Source: Glandiceps talaboti
Taxonomy: Eukaryota > Hemichordata > Enteropneusta > Spengelidae
Assembly (NCBI RefSeq): GCF_964340395.1
Contig: NC_135555.1
Location: 5,313,001 to 5,377,000 of the forward strand
Reading direction: 5' to 3'
Length of the DNA: 64,000 nt
How positions within the stretch are numbered: the first letter of the stretch is position 1; each line of letters begins with the position of its first letter. The position numbers and the translations under genes are program-made. Below are positions 1 through 12,400 of this stretch, piece after piece. The notes under the pieces are model-generated. The model did not search any database, was not told the DNA's origin, and saw nothing but the letters and a program-made list of their open reading frames with translations.

Positions 1-468
1 GCTGGAGTTGTTGTTGTCAAAACTGTTGTTGCACTAGGTGTTGTTGGCAAAGCAGTGGTTACATTCAAGCTAGTCAGTTCCGTCTGTGTGGTAGTTGGTA
101 TAGTGGAAGCTGTAAGAGTGGCTGGTGTTGTTGCTGCTTCTGTGGTTGTTTCCAAGACTGTTGTGGGACTAGTAGTTGTGAGAGAAGATGTTGTCAATTC
201 CTCCTCTGTAGTAGTTGGCACACTAGTAGTTGTTAGTATTGGTGCAGATGTCTCCAATTCTGTTGTTGTTGTTGCAGTAACAGTTGTTAGGCTTGGAGTT
301 GTTGGAAAAGCAGAAGTTGTGGCCTCTTCTGTTGTTGTTGTTGTTGCCAAGGTTGTTGTCTTAGAAGGTGTTGTCGGTACAGTAGTTGTGAAATTGAATG
401 TTGTGAACTCCGTTTCTACAGTGGTGGGGAAACCAGTTGTAGTAGTAACAGCAGGTTGTGATGTTTCA
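1..468 (-). repeat. Representative repeat unit with internal sub-repeats and two N-glycosylation sequons
   Basis: Read on the minus strand, this unit contains three ungapped homologous 15-residue segments: EFTTFNFTTTVPTTP (plus positions 366-410), ELTTSSLTTTSPTTV (156-200) and ELTSLNVTTALPTTP (36-80). It also has three PTTPSxTT modules: PTTPSLTT (282-305), PTTPSATT (24-47) and PTTPSKTT (354-377). Asn of the sequons lies at 63-65 (N-V-T) and 393-395 (N-F-T). Glu clusters (TTEEATT, TTEEELTT) sit between Thr runs, making the unit strongly acidic. The 156-residue unit therefore appears to have grown from shorter Pro/Thr modules before it was itself amplified. Cys seen in the opposing frame corresponds to Gln codons here. 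Confidence 0.8.
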
Positions 469-3400
469 GCTGGAGTTGTTGTTGTCAAAACTGTTGTTGC
501 ACTAGGTGTTGTTGGCAAAGCAGTGGTTACATTCACGCTAGTCAGTTCCGTCTGTGTGGTAGTTGGTATAGTGGAAGCTGTAAGAGTGGCTGGTGTTGTT
601 GCTGCTTCTGTGGTTGTTTCCAAGACTGTTGTGGGACTAGTAGTTGTGAGAGAAGATGTTGTCAATTCCTCCTCTGTAGTAGTTGGCACACTAGTAGTTG
701 TTAGTGTTGGTGCAGACGTCTCCAATTCTGTTGTTGTTGTTGCAGTAACAGTTGTTAGGCTTGGAGTTGTTGGAAAAGCAGAAGTTGTGGCCTCTTCTGT
801 TGTTGTTGTTGTTGTTGCCAAGATTGTTGTCTCAGAAGGTGTTGTCGGTACAGTAGTTGTGAAATTGAATGTTGTGAACTCCGTTTCTACAGTGGTGGGG
901 AAACCAGTTGTAGTAGTAACAGCAGGCTGTGATGTTTCAGCTGGAGTTGTTGTTGTCAAAACTGTTGTTGCACTAGGTGTTGTTGGCAAAGCAGTGGTTA
1001 CATTCAAGGTAGTCAGTTCTGTCTGTGTGGTAGTTGGTATAGTGGAAGCTGTAAGAGTGGCTGGTGTTGTTGCTGCTTCTGTGGTTGTTTCCAAGACTGT
1101 TGTGGGACTAGTAGTTGTGAGGGAAGATGTTGTCAATTCCTCCTCTGTAGTAGTTGGCACACTAGTAGTTGTTAGTGTTGGTGCAGATGTCTCCAATTCT
1201 GTTGTTGTTGTTGTTGTTGCAGTAACAGTTGTTAGGCTTGGAGTTGTTGGTAAAGCAGAAGTTGTGGCCTCTTCTGTTGTTGTTGTTGCCAGGATTGTTG
1301 TCTTAGAAGGTGTTGTCGGTACAGTAGTTGTGAAATTGAATGTTGTGAACTCCGTTTCTATAGTGGTGGGCAAACCAGTTGTAGTAGTAACAGCAGGTTG
1401 TGATGTTTCAGCTGGAGTTGTTGTTGTCAAAACTGTTGTTGCACTAGGTGTTGTTGGCAAAGCAGTGGTTACATTCAAGGTAGTCAGTTCCGTCTGTGTG
1501 GTAGTTGGTATAGTGGAAGCTGTAAGAGTGGCTGGTGTTGTTGCTGCTTCTGTGGTTGTTTCCAAGACTGTTGTGGGACTAGTAGTTGTGAGAGAAGATG
1601 TTGTCAATTCCTCCTCTGTAGTAGTTGGCACACTAGTAGTTGTTAGTGTTGGTGCAGATGTCTCCAATTCTGTTGTTGTTGTTGTTGTTGCAGTAACAGT
1701 TGTTAGGCTTGGAGTTATTGGTAAAGCAGAAGTTGTGGCCTCTTCTGTTGTTGTTGTTGCCAGGACTGTTGTCTTAGAAGGTGTTGTCGGTACAGTAGTT
1801 GTGAAATTGAATGTTGTGAACTCCGTTTCTATAGTGGTGGGCAAACCAGTTGTAGTAGTAACAGCAGGTTGTGATGTTTCAGCTGGAGTTGTTGTTGTCA
1901 AAACTGTTGTTGCACTAGGTGTTGTTGGCAAAGCAGTGGTTACATTCAAGGTAGTCAGTTCCGTCTGTGTGGTAGTTGGTATAGTGGAAGCTGTAAGAGT
2001 GGCTGATGTTGTTGCTGCTTCTGTAGTTGTTTCCAAGACTGTTGTGGGACTAGTAGTTGTGAGAGAAGATGTTGTCAATTCCTCCTCTGTAGTAGTTGGC
2101 ACACTAGTAGTTGTTAGTGTTGGTGCAGATGTCTCCAATTCTGTTGTTGTTGTTGCTACAGTAACAGTTGTTAGGCTTGGAGTTGTTGGTAAAGCAGAAG
2201 TTGTGGCCTCTTCTGTTGTTGTTGTTGCAAAGATTGTTGTCTCAGAAGGTGTTGTCGGTACAGTAGTTGTGAAATTGAATGTTGTGAACTCCGTTTCTAC
2301 AGTGGTGGGCAAACCAGTTGTAGTAGTAACAGCAGGTTGTGATGTTTCAGCTGGAGTTGTTGTTGTCAAAACTGTTGTTGCACTAGGTGTTGTTGGCAAA
2401 GCAGTGGTTACATTCAAGGTAGTCAGTTCCGTCTGTGTGGTAGTTGGTATAGTGGAAGCTGTAAGAGTGGCTGGTGTTGTTGCTGCTTCTGTGGTTGTTT
2501 CCAAGACTGTTGTGGGACTAGTAGTTGTGAGAGAAGATGTTGTCAATTCCTCCTCTGTAGTAGTTGGCACACTAGTAGTTGTTAGTGTTGGTGCAGATGT
2601 CTCCAATTCTGTTGTTGTTGTTGCTACAGTAACAGTTGTTAGGCTTGGAGTTGTTGGTAAAGCAGAAGTTGTGGCCTCTTCTGTTGTTGTTGTTGCAAAG
2701 ATTGTTGTCTCAGAAGGTGTTGTCGGTACAGTAGTTGTGAAATTGAATGTTGTGAACTCCGTTTCTACAGTGGTGGGCAAACCTGTTGTAGTAGTAACAG
2801 CAGGTTGTGATGTTTCAGCTGGAGTTGTTGTTGTCAAAACTGTTGTTGCACTAGGTGTTGTTGGCAAAGCAGTGGTTACATTCAAGGTAGTCAGTTCCGT
2901 CTGTGTGGTAGTTGGTATAGTGGAAGCTGTAAGAGTGGCTGGTGTTGTTGCTGCTTCTGTGGTTGTTTCCAAGACTGTTGTGGGACTAGTAGTTGTGAGG
3001 GAAGATGTTGTCAATTCCTCCTCTGTAGTAGTTGGCACACTAGTAGTTGTTAGTGTTGGTGCAGATGTCTCCAATTCTGTTGTTGTTGTTGCTACAGTAA
3101 CAGTTGTTAGGCTTGGAGTTGTTGGTAAAGCAGAAGTTGTGGCCTCTTCTGTTGTTGTTGTTGCAAAGATTGTTGTCTCAGAAGGTGTTGTCGGTACAGT
3201 AGTTGTGAAATTGAATGTTGTGAACTCCGTTTCTACAGTGGTGGGCAAACCAGTTGTAGTAGTAACAGCAGGTTGTGATGTTTCAGCTGGAGTTGTTGTT
3301 GTCAAAACTGTTGTTGCACTAGGTGTTGTTGGCAAAGCAGTGGTTACATTCAAGGTAGTCAGTTCCGTCTGTGTGGTAGTTGGTATAGTGGAAGCTGTAA

Positions 3401-6400
3401 GAGTGGCTGGTGTTGTTGCTGCTTCTGTGGTTGTTTCCAAGACTGTTGTGGGACTAGTAGTTGTGAGAGAAGATGTTGTCAATTCCTCCTCTGTAGTAGT
3501 TGGCCCACTAGTAGTTGTTAGTGTTGGTGCAGACGTCTCCAATTCTGTTGTTGTTGTTGCAGTAACAGTTGTTAGGCTTGGAGTTGTTGGAAAAGCAGAA
3601 GTTGTGGCCTCTTCTGTTGTTGTTGTTGTTGCCAAGATTGTTGTCTTAGAAGGTGTTGTCGGTACAGTAGTTGTGAAATTGAATGTTGTGAACTCCGTTT
3701 CTACAGTGGTGGGGAAACCAGTTGTAGTAGTAACAGCAGGCTGTGATGTTTCAGCTGGAGTTGTTGTTGTCAAAACTGTTGTTGCACTAGGTGTTGTTGG
3801 CAAAGCAGTGGTTACATTCAAGGTAGTCAGTTCTGTCTGTGTGGTAGTTGGTATAGTGGAAGCTGTAAGAGTGGCTGGTGTTGTTGCTGCTTCTGTGGTT
3901 GTTTCCAAGACTGTTGTGGGACTAGTAGTTGTGAGAGAAGATGTTGTCAATTCCTCCTCTGTAGTAGTTGGCACACTAGTAGTTGTTAGTGTTGGTGCAG
4001 ACGTCTCCAATTCTGTTGTTGTTGTTGTTGCAGTAACAGTTGTTAGGCTTGGAGTTGTTGGTAAAGCAGAAGTTGTGGCCTCTTCTGTTGTTGTTGTTGC
4101 CAGGACTGTTGTCTTAGAAGGTGTTGTCGGTACAGTAGTTGTGAAATTGAATGTTGTGAACTCCGTTTCTACAGTGGTGGGCAAACCAGTTGTAGTAGTA
4201 ACAGCAGGTTGTGATGTTTCAGCTGGAGTTGTTGTTGTCAAAACTGTTGTTGCACTAGGTGTTGTTGGCAAAGCAGTGGTTACATTCAAGGTAGTCATTT
4301 CCGTCTGTGTGGTAGTTGGTATAGTGGAAGCTGTAAGAGTGGCTGGTGTTGTTGCTGCTTCTGTGGTTGTTTCCAAGACTGTTGTGGGACTAGTAGTTGT
4401 GAGAGAAGAGGTTGTCAATTCCTCCTCTGTAGTAGTTGGGACACTAGTAGTTGGTAGTGTTGGTGCAGATGTCTCCAATTCTGTTGTTGTTGTTGTTGTT
4501 GCAGTAACAGTTGTTGGAAAAGCAGAAGTTGTGGCCTCTTCTGTTGTTGTTGTTGCCAAGACTGTTGTCTTAGAAGGTGTTGTCGGTACAGTAGTTGTGA
4601 AATTGAATGTTGTGAACTCCGTTTCTACAGTGGTGGGCAAACCAGTTGTAGTAGTAACAGCAGGTTGTGATGTTTCAGCTGGAGTTGTTGTTGTCAAAAC
4701 TGTTGTTGCACTAGGTGTTGTTGGCAAAGCAGTGGTTACATTCAAGGTAGTCAGTTCCGTCTGTGTGGTAGTTGGTGTAGTGGAAGCTGTAAGAGTGGCT
4801 TGTGTTGTTGCTGCTTCTGTGGTTGTTTCCAAGACTGTTGTGGGACTAGTAGTTGTGAGAGAAGATGTTGTCAATTCCTCCTCTGTAGTAGTTGGCACAC
4901 TAGTAGTTGTTAGTATTGGTGCAGATGTCTCCAATTCTGTTGTTGTTGTTGCAGTAACAGTTGTTAGGCTTGGAGTTGTTGGTAAAGCAGAAGTTGTGGC
5001 CTCTTCTGTTGTTGTTGTTGCCAGGACTGTTGTCTTAGAAGGTGTTGTCGGTACAGTAGTTGTGAAATTGAATGTTGTGAACTCCGTTTCTATAGTGGTG
5101 GGCAAACCAGTTGTAGTAGTAACAGCAGGTTGTGATGTTTCAGCTGGAGTTGTTGTTGTCAAAACTGTTGTTGCACTAGGTGTTGTTGGCAAAGCAGTGG
5201 TTACATTCACGCTAGTCAGTTCCGTCTGTGTGGTAGTTGGTATAGTGGAAGCTGTAAGAGTGGCTGGTGTTGTTGCTGCTTCTGTGCTTGTTTCCAAGAC
5301 TGTTGTGGGACTAGTAGTTGTGAGAGAAGATGTTGTCAATTCCTCCTCTGTAGTAGTTGGCACACTAGTAGTTGTTAGTGTTGGTGCAGACGTCTCCAAT
5401 TCTGTTGTTGTTGTTGCAGTAACAGTTGTTAGGCTTGGAGTTGTTGGAAAAGCAGAAGTTGTGGCCTCTTCTGTTGTTGTTGTTGTTGTTGCCAAGATTG
5501 TTGTCTTAGAAGGTGTTGTCGGTACAGTAGTTGTGAAATTGAATGTTGTGAACTCCGTTTCTACAGTGGTGGGGAAACCAGTTGTAGTAGTAACAGCAGG
5601 CTGTGATGTTTCAGCTGGAGTTGTTGTTGTCAAAACTGTTGTTGCACTAGGTGTTGTTGGCAAAGCAGTGGTTACATTCAAGGTAGTCAGTTCTGTCTGT
5701 GTGGTAGTTGGTATAGTGGAAGCTGTAAGAGTGGCTGGTGTTGTTGCTGCTTCTGTGGTTGTTTCCAAGACTGTTGTGGGACTAGTAGTTGTGAGGGAAG
5801 ATGTTGTCAATTCCTCCTCTGTAGTAGTTGGCACACTAGTAGTTGTTAGTGTTGGTGCAGATGTCTCCAATTCTGTTGTTGTTGTTGTTGTTGCAGTAAC
5901 AGTTGTTAGGCTTGGAGTTGTTGGTAAAGCAGAAGTTGTGGCCTCTTCTGTTGTTGTTGTTGCCAGGATTGTTGTCTTAGAAGGTGTTGTCGGTACAGTA
6001 GTTGTGAAATTGAATGTTGTGAACTCCGTTTCTACAGTGGTGGGGAAACCAGTTGTAGTAGTAACAGCAGGCTGTGATGTTTCAGCTGGAGTTGTTGTTG
6101 TCAAAACTGTTGTTGCACTAGGTGTTGTTGGCAAAGCAGTGGTTACATTCAAGGTAGTCAGTTCTGTCTGTGTGGTAGTTGGTATAGTGGAAGCTGTAAG
6201 AGTGGCTGGTGTTGTTGCTGCTTCTGTGGTTGTTTCCAAGACTGTTGTGGGACTAGTAGTTGTGAGGGAAGATGTTGTCAATTCCTCCTCTGTAGTAGTT
6301 GGCACACTAGTAGTTGTTAGTGTTGGTGCAGATGTCTCCAATTCTGTTGTTGTTGTTGTTGTTGCAGTAACAGTTGTTAGGCTTGGAGTTGTTGGTAAAG

Positions 6401-9400
6401 CAGAAGTTGTGGCCTCTTCTGTTGTTGTTGTTGCCAGGATTGTTGTCTTAGAAGGTGTTGTCGGTACAGTAGTTGTGAAATTGAATGTTGTGAACTCCGT
6501 TTCTATAGTGGTGGGCAAACCAGTTGTAGTAGTAACAGCAGGTTGTGATGTTTCAGCTGGAGTTGTTGTTGTCAAAACTGTTGTTGCACTAGGTGTTGTT
6601 GGCAAAGCAGTGGTTACATTCAAGGTAGTCAGTTCCGTCTGTGTGGTAGTTGGTATAGTGGAAGCTGTAAGAGTGGCTGGTGTTGTTGCTGCTTCTGTGG
6701 TTGTTTCCAAGACTGTTGTGGGACTAGTAGTTGTGAGAGAAGATGTTGTCAATTCCTCCTCTGTAGTAGTTGGCACACTAGTAGTTGTTAGTGTTGGTGC
6801 AGATGTCTCCAATTCTGTTGTTGTTGTTGTTGTTGTTGTTGTTGCAGTAACAGTTGTTAGGCTTGGAGTTATTGGTAAAGCAGAAGTTGTGGCCTCTTCT
6901 GTTGTTGTTGTTGCCAGGACTGTTGTCTTAGAAGGTGTTGTCGGTACAGTAGTTGTGAAATTGAATGTTGTGAACTCCGTTTCTATAGTGGTGGGCAAAC
7001 CAGTTGTAGTAGTAACAGCAGGTTGTGATGTTTCAGCTGGAGTTGTTGTTGTCAAAACTGTTGTTGCACTAGGTGTTGTTGGCAAAGCAGTGGTTACATT
7101 CAAGGTAGTCAGTTCCGTCTGTGTGGTAGTTGGTATAGTGGAAGCTGTAAGAGTGGCTGATGTTGTTGCTGCTTCTGTAGTTGTTTCCAAGACTGTTGTG
7201 GGACTAGTAGTTGTGAGAGAAGATGTTGTCAATTCCTCCTCTGTAGTAGTTGGCAAACTAGTAGTTGTTAGTGTTGGTGCAGATGTCTCCAATTCTGTTG
7301 TTGTTGTTGCTACAGTAACAGTTGTTAGGCTTGGAGTTGTTGGTAAAGCAGAAGTTGTGGCCTCTTCTGTTGTTGTTGTTGCAAAGATTGTTGTCTCAGA
7401 AGGTGTTGTCGGTACAGTAGTTGTGAAATTGAATGTTGTGAACTCCGTTTCTACAGTGGTGGGCAAACCAGTTGTAGTAGTAACAGCAGGTTGTGATGTT
7501 TCAGCTGGAGTTGTTGTTGTCAAAACTGTTGTTGCACTAGGTGTTGTTGGCAAAGCAGTGGTTACATTCAAGGTAGTCAGTTCCGTCTGTGTGGTAGTTG
7601 GTATAGTGGAAGCTGTAAGAGTGGCTGGTGTTGTTGCTGCTTCTGTGGTTGTTTCCAAGACTGTTGTGGGACTAGTAGTTGTGAGGGAAGATGTTGTCAA
7701 TTCCTCCTCTGTAGTAGTTGGCACACTAGTAGTTGTTAGTGTTGGTGCAGATGTCTCCAATTCTGTTGTTGTTGTTGCTACAGTAACAGTTGTTAGGCTT
7801 GGAGTTGTTGGTAAAGCAGAAGTTGTGGCCTCTTCTGTTGTTGTTGTTGCAAAGATTGTTGTCTCAGAAGGTGTTGTCGGTACAGTAGTTGTGAAATTGA
7901 ATGTTGTGAACTCCGTTTCTACAGTGGTGGGCAAACCAGTTGTAGTAGTAACAGCAGGTTGTGATGTTTCAGCTGGAGTTGTTGTTGTCAAAACTGTTGT
8001 TGCACTAGGTGTTGTTGGCAAAGCAGTGGTTACATTCAAGGTAGTCAGTTCCGTCTGTGTGGTAGTTGGTATAGTGGAAGCTGTAAGAGTGGCTGGTGTT
8101 GTTGCTGCTTCTGTGGTTGTTTCCAAGACTGTTGTGGGACTAGTAGTTGTGAGAGAAGATGTTGTCAATTCCTCCTCTGTAGTAGTTGGCACACTAGTAG
8201 TTGTTAGTGTTGGTGCAGACGTCTCCAATTCTGTTGTTGTTGTTGCAGTAACAGTTGTTAGGCTTGGAGTTGTTGGAAAAGCAGAAGTTGTGGCCTCTTC
8301 TGTTGTTGTTGTTGTTGCCAAGATTGTTGTCTTAGAAGGTGTTGTCGGTACAGTAGTTGTGAAATTGAATGTTGTGAACTCCGTTTCTACAGTGGTGGGG
8401 AAACCAGTTGTAGTAGTAACAGCAGGCTGTGATGTTTCAGCTGGAGTTGTTGTTGTCAAAACTGTTGTTGCACTAGGTGTTGTTGGCAAAGCAGTGGTTA
8501 CATTCAAGGTAGTCAGTTCTGTCTGTGTGGTAGTTGGTATAGTGGAAGCTGTAAGAGTGGCTGGTGTTGTTGCTGCTTCTGTGGTTGTTTCCAAGACTGT
8601 TGTGGGACTAGTAGTTGTGAGAGAAGATGTTGTCAATTCCTCCTCTGTAGTAGTTGGCACACTAGTAGTTGTTAGTGTTGGTGCAGACGTCTCCAATTCT
8701 GTTGTTGTTGTTGTTGCAGTAACAGTTGTTAGGCTTGGAGTTGTTGGTAAAGCAGAAGTTGTGGCCTCTTCTGTTGTTGTTGTTGCCAGGACTGTTGTCT
8801 TAGAAGGTGTTGTCGGTACAGTAGTTGTGAAATTGAATGTTGTGAACTCCGTTTCTACAGTGGTGGGCAAACCAGTTGTAGTAGTAACAGCAGGTTGTGA
8901 TGTTTCAGCTGGAGTTGTTGTTGTCAAAACTGTTGTTGCACTAGGTGTTGTTGGCAAAGCAGTGGTTACATTCAAGGTAGTCATTTCCGTCTGTGTGGTA
9001 GTTGGTATAGTGGAAGCTGTAAGAGTGGCTGGTGTTGTTGCTGCTTCTGTGGTTGTTTCCAAGACTGTTGTGGGACTAGTAGTTGTGAGAGAAGAGGTTG
9101 TCAATTCCTCCTCTGTAGTAGTTGGGACACTAGTAGTTGGTAGTGTTGGTGCAGATGTCTCCAATTCTGTTGTTGTTGTTGTTGTTGCAGTAACAGTTGT
9201 TGGAAAAGCAGAAGTTGTGGCCTCTTCTGTTGTTGTTGTTGCCAAGACTGTTGTCTTAGAAGGTGTTGTCGGTACAGTAGTTGTGAAATTGAATGTTGTG
9301 AACTCCGTTTCTACAGTGGTGGGCAAACCAGTTGTAGTAGTAACAGCAGGTTGTGATGTTTCAGCTGGAGTTGTTGTTGTCAAAACTGTTGTTGCACTAG

Positions 9401-12400
9401 GTGTTGTTGGCAAAGCAGTGGTTACATTCAAGGTAGTCAGTTCCGTCTGTGTGGTAGTTGGTGTAGTGGAAGCTGTAAGAGTGGCTGGTGTTGTTGCTGC
9501 TTCTGTGGTTGTTTCCAAGACTGTTGTGGGACTAGTAGTTGTGAGAGAAGATGTTGTCAATTCCTCCTCTGTAGTAGTTGGCACACTAGTAGTTGTTAGT
9601 ATTGGTGCAGATGTCTCCAATTCTGTTGTTGTTGTTGCAGTAACAGTTGTTAGGCTTGGAGTTGTTGGTAAAGCAGAAGTTGTGGCCTCTTCTGTTGTTG
9701 TTGTTGCCAGGACTGTTGTCTTAGAAGGTGTTGTCGGTACAGTAGTTGTGAAATTGAATGTTGTGAACTCCGTTTCTATAGTGGTGGGCAAACCAGTTGT
9801 AGTAGTAACAGCAGGTTGTGATGTTTCAGCTGGAGTTGTTGTTGTCAAAACTGTTGTTGCACTAGGTGTTGTTGGCAAAGCAGTGGTTACATTCACGCTA
9901 GTCAGTTCCGTCTGTGTGGTAGTTGGTATAGTGGAAGCTGTAAGAGTGGCTGGTGTTGTTGCTGCTTCTGTGGTTGTTTCCAAGACTGTTGTGGGACTAG
10001 TAGTTGTGAGAGAAGATGTTGTCAATTCCTCCTCTGTAGTAGTTGGCACACTAGTAGTTGTTAGTGTTGGTGCAGATGTCTCCAATTCTGTTGTTGTTGT
10101 TGCAGTAACAGTTGTTAGGCTTGGAGTTGTTGGAAAAGCAGAAGTTGTGGCCTCTTCTGTTGTTGTTGTTGTTGTTGCCAAGATTGTTGTCTTAGAAGGT
10201 GTTGTCGGTACAGTAGTTGTGAAATTGAATGTTGTGAACTCCGTTTCTACAGTGGTGGGGAAACCAGTTGTAGTAGTAACAGCAGGCTGTGATGTTTCAG
10301 CTGGAGTTGTTGTTGTCAAAACTGTTGTTGCACTAGGTGTTGTTGGCAAAGCAGTGGTTACATTCAAGGTAGTCAGTTCTGTCTGTGTGGTAGTTGGTAT
10401 AGTGGAAGCTGTAAGAGTGGCTGGTGTTGTTGCTGCTTCTGTGGTTGTTTCCAAGACTGTTGTGGGACTAGTAGTTGTGAGAGAAGATGTTGTCAATTCC
10501 TCCTCTGTAGTAGTTGGCACACTAGTAGTTGTTAGTGTTGGTGCAGACGTCTCCAATTCTGTTGTTGTTGTTGCAGTAACAGTTGTTAGGCTTGGAGTTG
10601 TTGGAAAAGCAGAAGTTGTGGCCTCTTCTGTTGTTGTTGTTGTTGCCAAGATTGTTGTCTTAGAAGGTGTTGTCGGTACAGTAGTTGTGAAATTGAATGT
10701 TGTGAACTCCGTTTCTACAGTGGTGGGGAAACCAGTTGTAGTAGTAACAGCAGGCTGTGATGTTTCAGCTGGAGTTGTTGTTGTCAAAACTGTTGTTGCA
10801 CTAGGTGTTGTTGGCAAAGCAGTGGTTACATTCAAGGTAGTCAGTTCTGTCTGTGTGGTAGTTGGTATAGTGGAAGCTGTAAGAGTGGCTGGTGTTGTTG
10901 CTGCTTCTGTGGTTGTTTCCAAGACTGTTGTGGGACTAGTAGTTGTGAGAGAAGATGTTGTCAATTCCTCCTCTGTAGTAGTTGGCACACTAGTAGTTGT
11001 TAGTGTTGGTGCAGACGTCTCCAATTCTGTTGTTGTTGTTGTTGCAGTAACAGTTGTTAGGCTTGGAGTTGTTGGTAAAGCAGAAGTTGTGGCCTCTTCT
11101 GTTGTTGTTGTTGCCAGGACTGTTGTCTTAGAAGGTGTTGTCGGTACAGTAGTTGTGAAATTGAATGTTGTGAACTCCGTTTCTACAGTGGTGGGCAAAC
11201 CAGTTGTAGTAGTAACAGCAGGTTGTGATGTTTCAGCTGGAGTTGTTGTTGTCAAAACTGTTGTTGCACTAGGTGTTGTTGGCAAAGCAGTGGTTACATT
11301 CAAGGTAGTCATTTCCGTCTGTGTGGTAGTTGGTATAGTGGAAGCTGTAAGAGTGGCTGGTGTTGTTGCTGCTTCTGTGGTTGTTTCCAAGACTGTTGTG
11401 GGACTAGTAGTTGTGAGAGAAGAGGTTGTCAATTCCTCCTCTGTAGTAGTTGGGACACTAGTAGTTGGTAGTGTTGGTGCAGATGTCTCCAATTCTGTTG
11501 TTGTTGTTGTTGTTGCAGTAACAGTTGTTGGAAAAGCAGAAGTTGTGGCCTCTTCTGTTGTTGTTGTTGCCAAGACTGTTGTCTTAGAAGGTGTTGTCGG
11601 TACAGTAGTTGTGAAATTGAATGTTGTGAACTCCGTTTCTACAGTGGTGGGCAAACCAGTTGTAGTAGTAACAGCAGGTTGTGATGTTTCAGCTGGAGTT
11701 GTTGTTGTCAAAACTGTTGTTGCACTAGGTGTTGTTGGCAAAGCAGTGGTTACATTCAAGGTAGTCAGTTCCGTCTGTGTGGTAGTTGGTGTAGTGGAAG
11801 CTGTAAGAGTGGCTGGTGTTGTTGCTGCTTCTGTGGTTGTTTCCAAGACTGTTGTGGGACTAGTAGTTGTGAGAGAAGATGTTGTCAATTCCTCCTCTGT
11901 AGTAGTTGGCACACTAGTAGTTGTTAGTATTGGTGCAGATGTCTCCAATTCTGTTGTTGTTGTTGCAGTAACAGTTGTTAGGCTTGGAGTTGTTGGTAAA
12001 GCAGAAGTTGTGGCCTCTTCTGTTGTTGTTGTTGCCAGGACTGTTGTCTTAGAAGGTGTTGTCGGTACAGTAGTTGTGAAATTGAATGTTGTGAACTCCG
12101 TTTCTATAGTGGTGGGCAAACCAGTTGTAGTAGTAACAGCAGGTTGTGATGTTTCAGCTGGAGTTGTTGTTGTCAAAACTGTTGTTGCACTAGGTGTTGT
12201 TGGCAAAGCAGTGGTTACATTCACGCTAGTCAGTTCCGTCTGTGTGGTAGTTGGTATAGTGGAAGCTGTAAGAGTGGCTGGTGTTGTTGCTGCTTCTGTG
12301 GTTGTTTCCAAGACTGTTGTGGGACTAGTAGTTGTGAGAGAAGATGTTGTCAATTCCTCCTCTGTAGTAGTTGGCACACTAGTAGTTGTTAGTGTTGGTG

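Larger units (their letters stand above)
940..5613 (-). repeat. Ten-unit higher-order block, recurring at 6085-10299 with one unit fewer
   Basis: Unit order and diagnostic variants here (lengths 471, 471, 468, 468, 468, 468, 468, 456, 465, 471) recur at 6085-10299 as 471, 480, 468, 468, 468, 468, 456, 465, 471. The second copy has lost one of two adjacent units of the gctaca type. One of its (GTT)n tracts is three triplets longer. The match in order and marker variants indicates block duplication followed by single-unit loss and microsatellite slippage. Confidence 0.75.
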
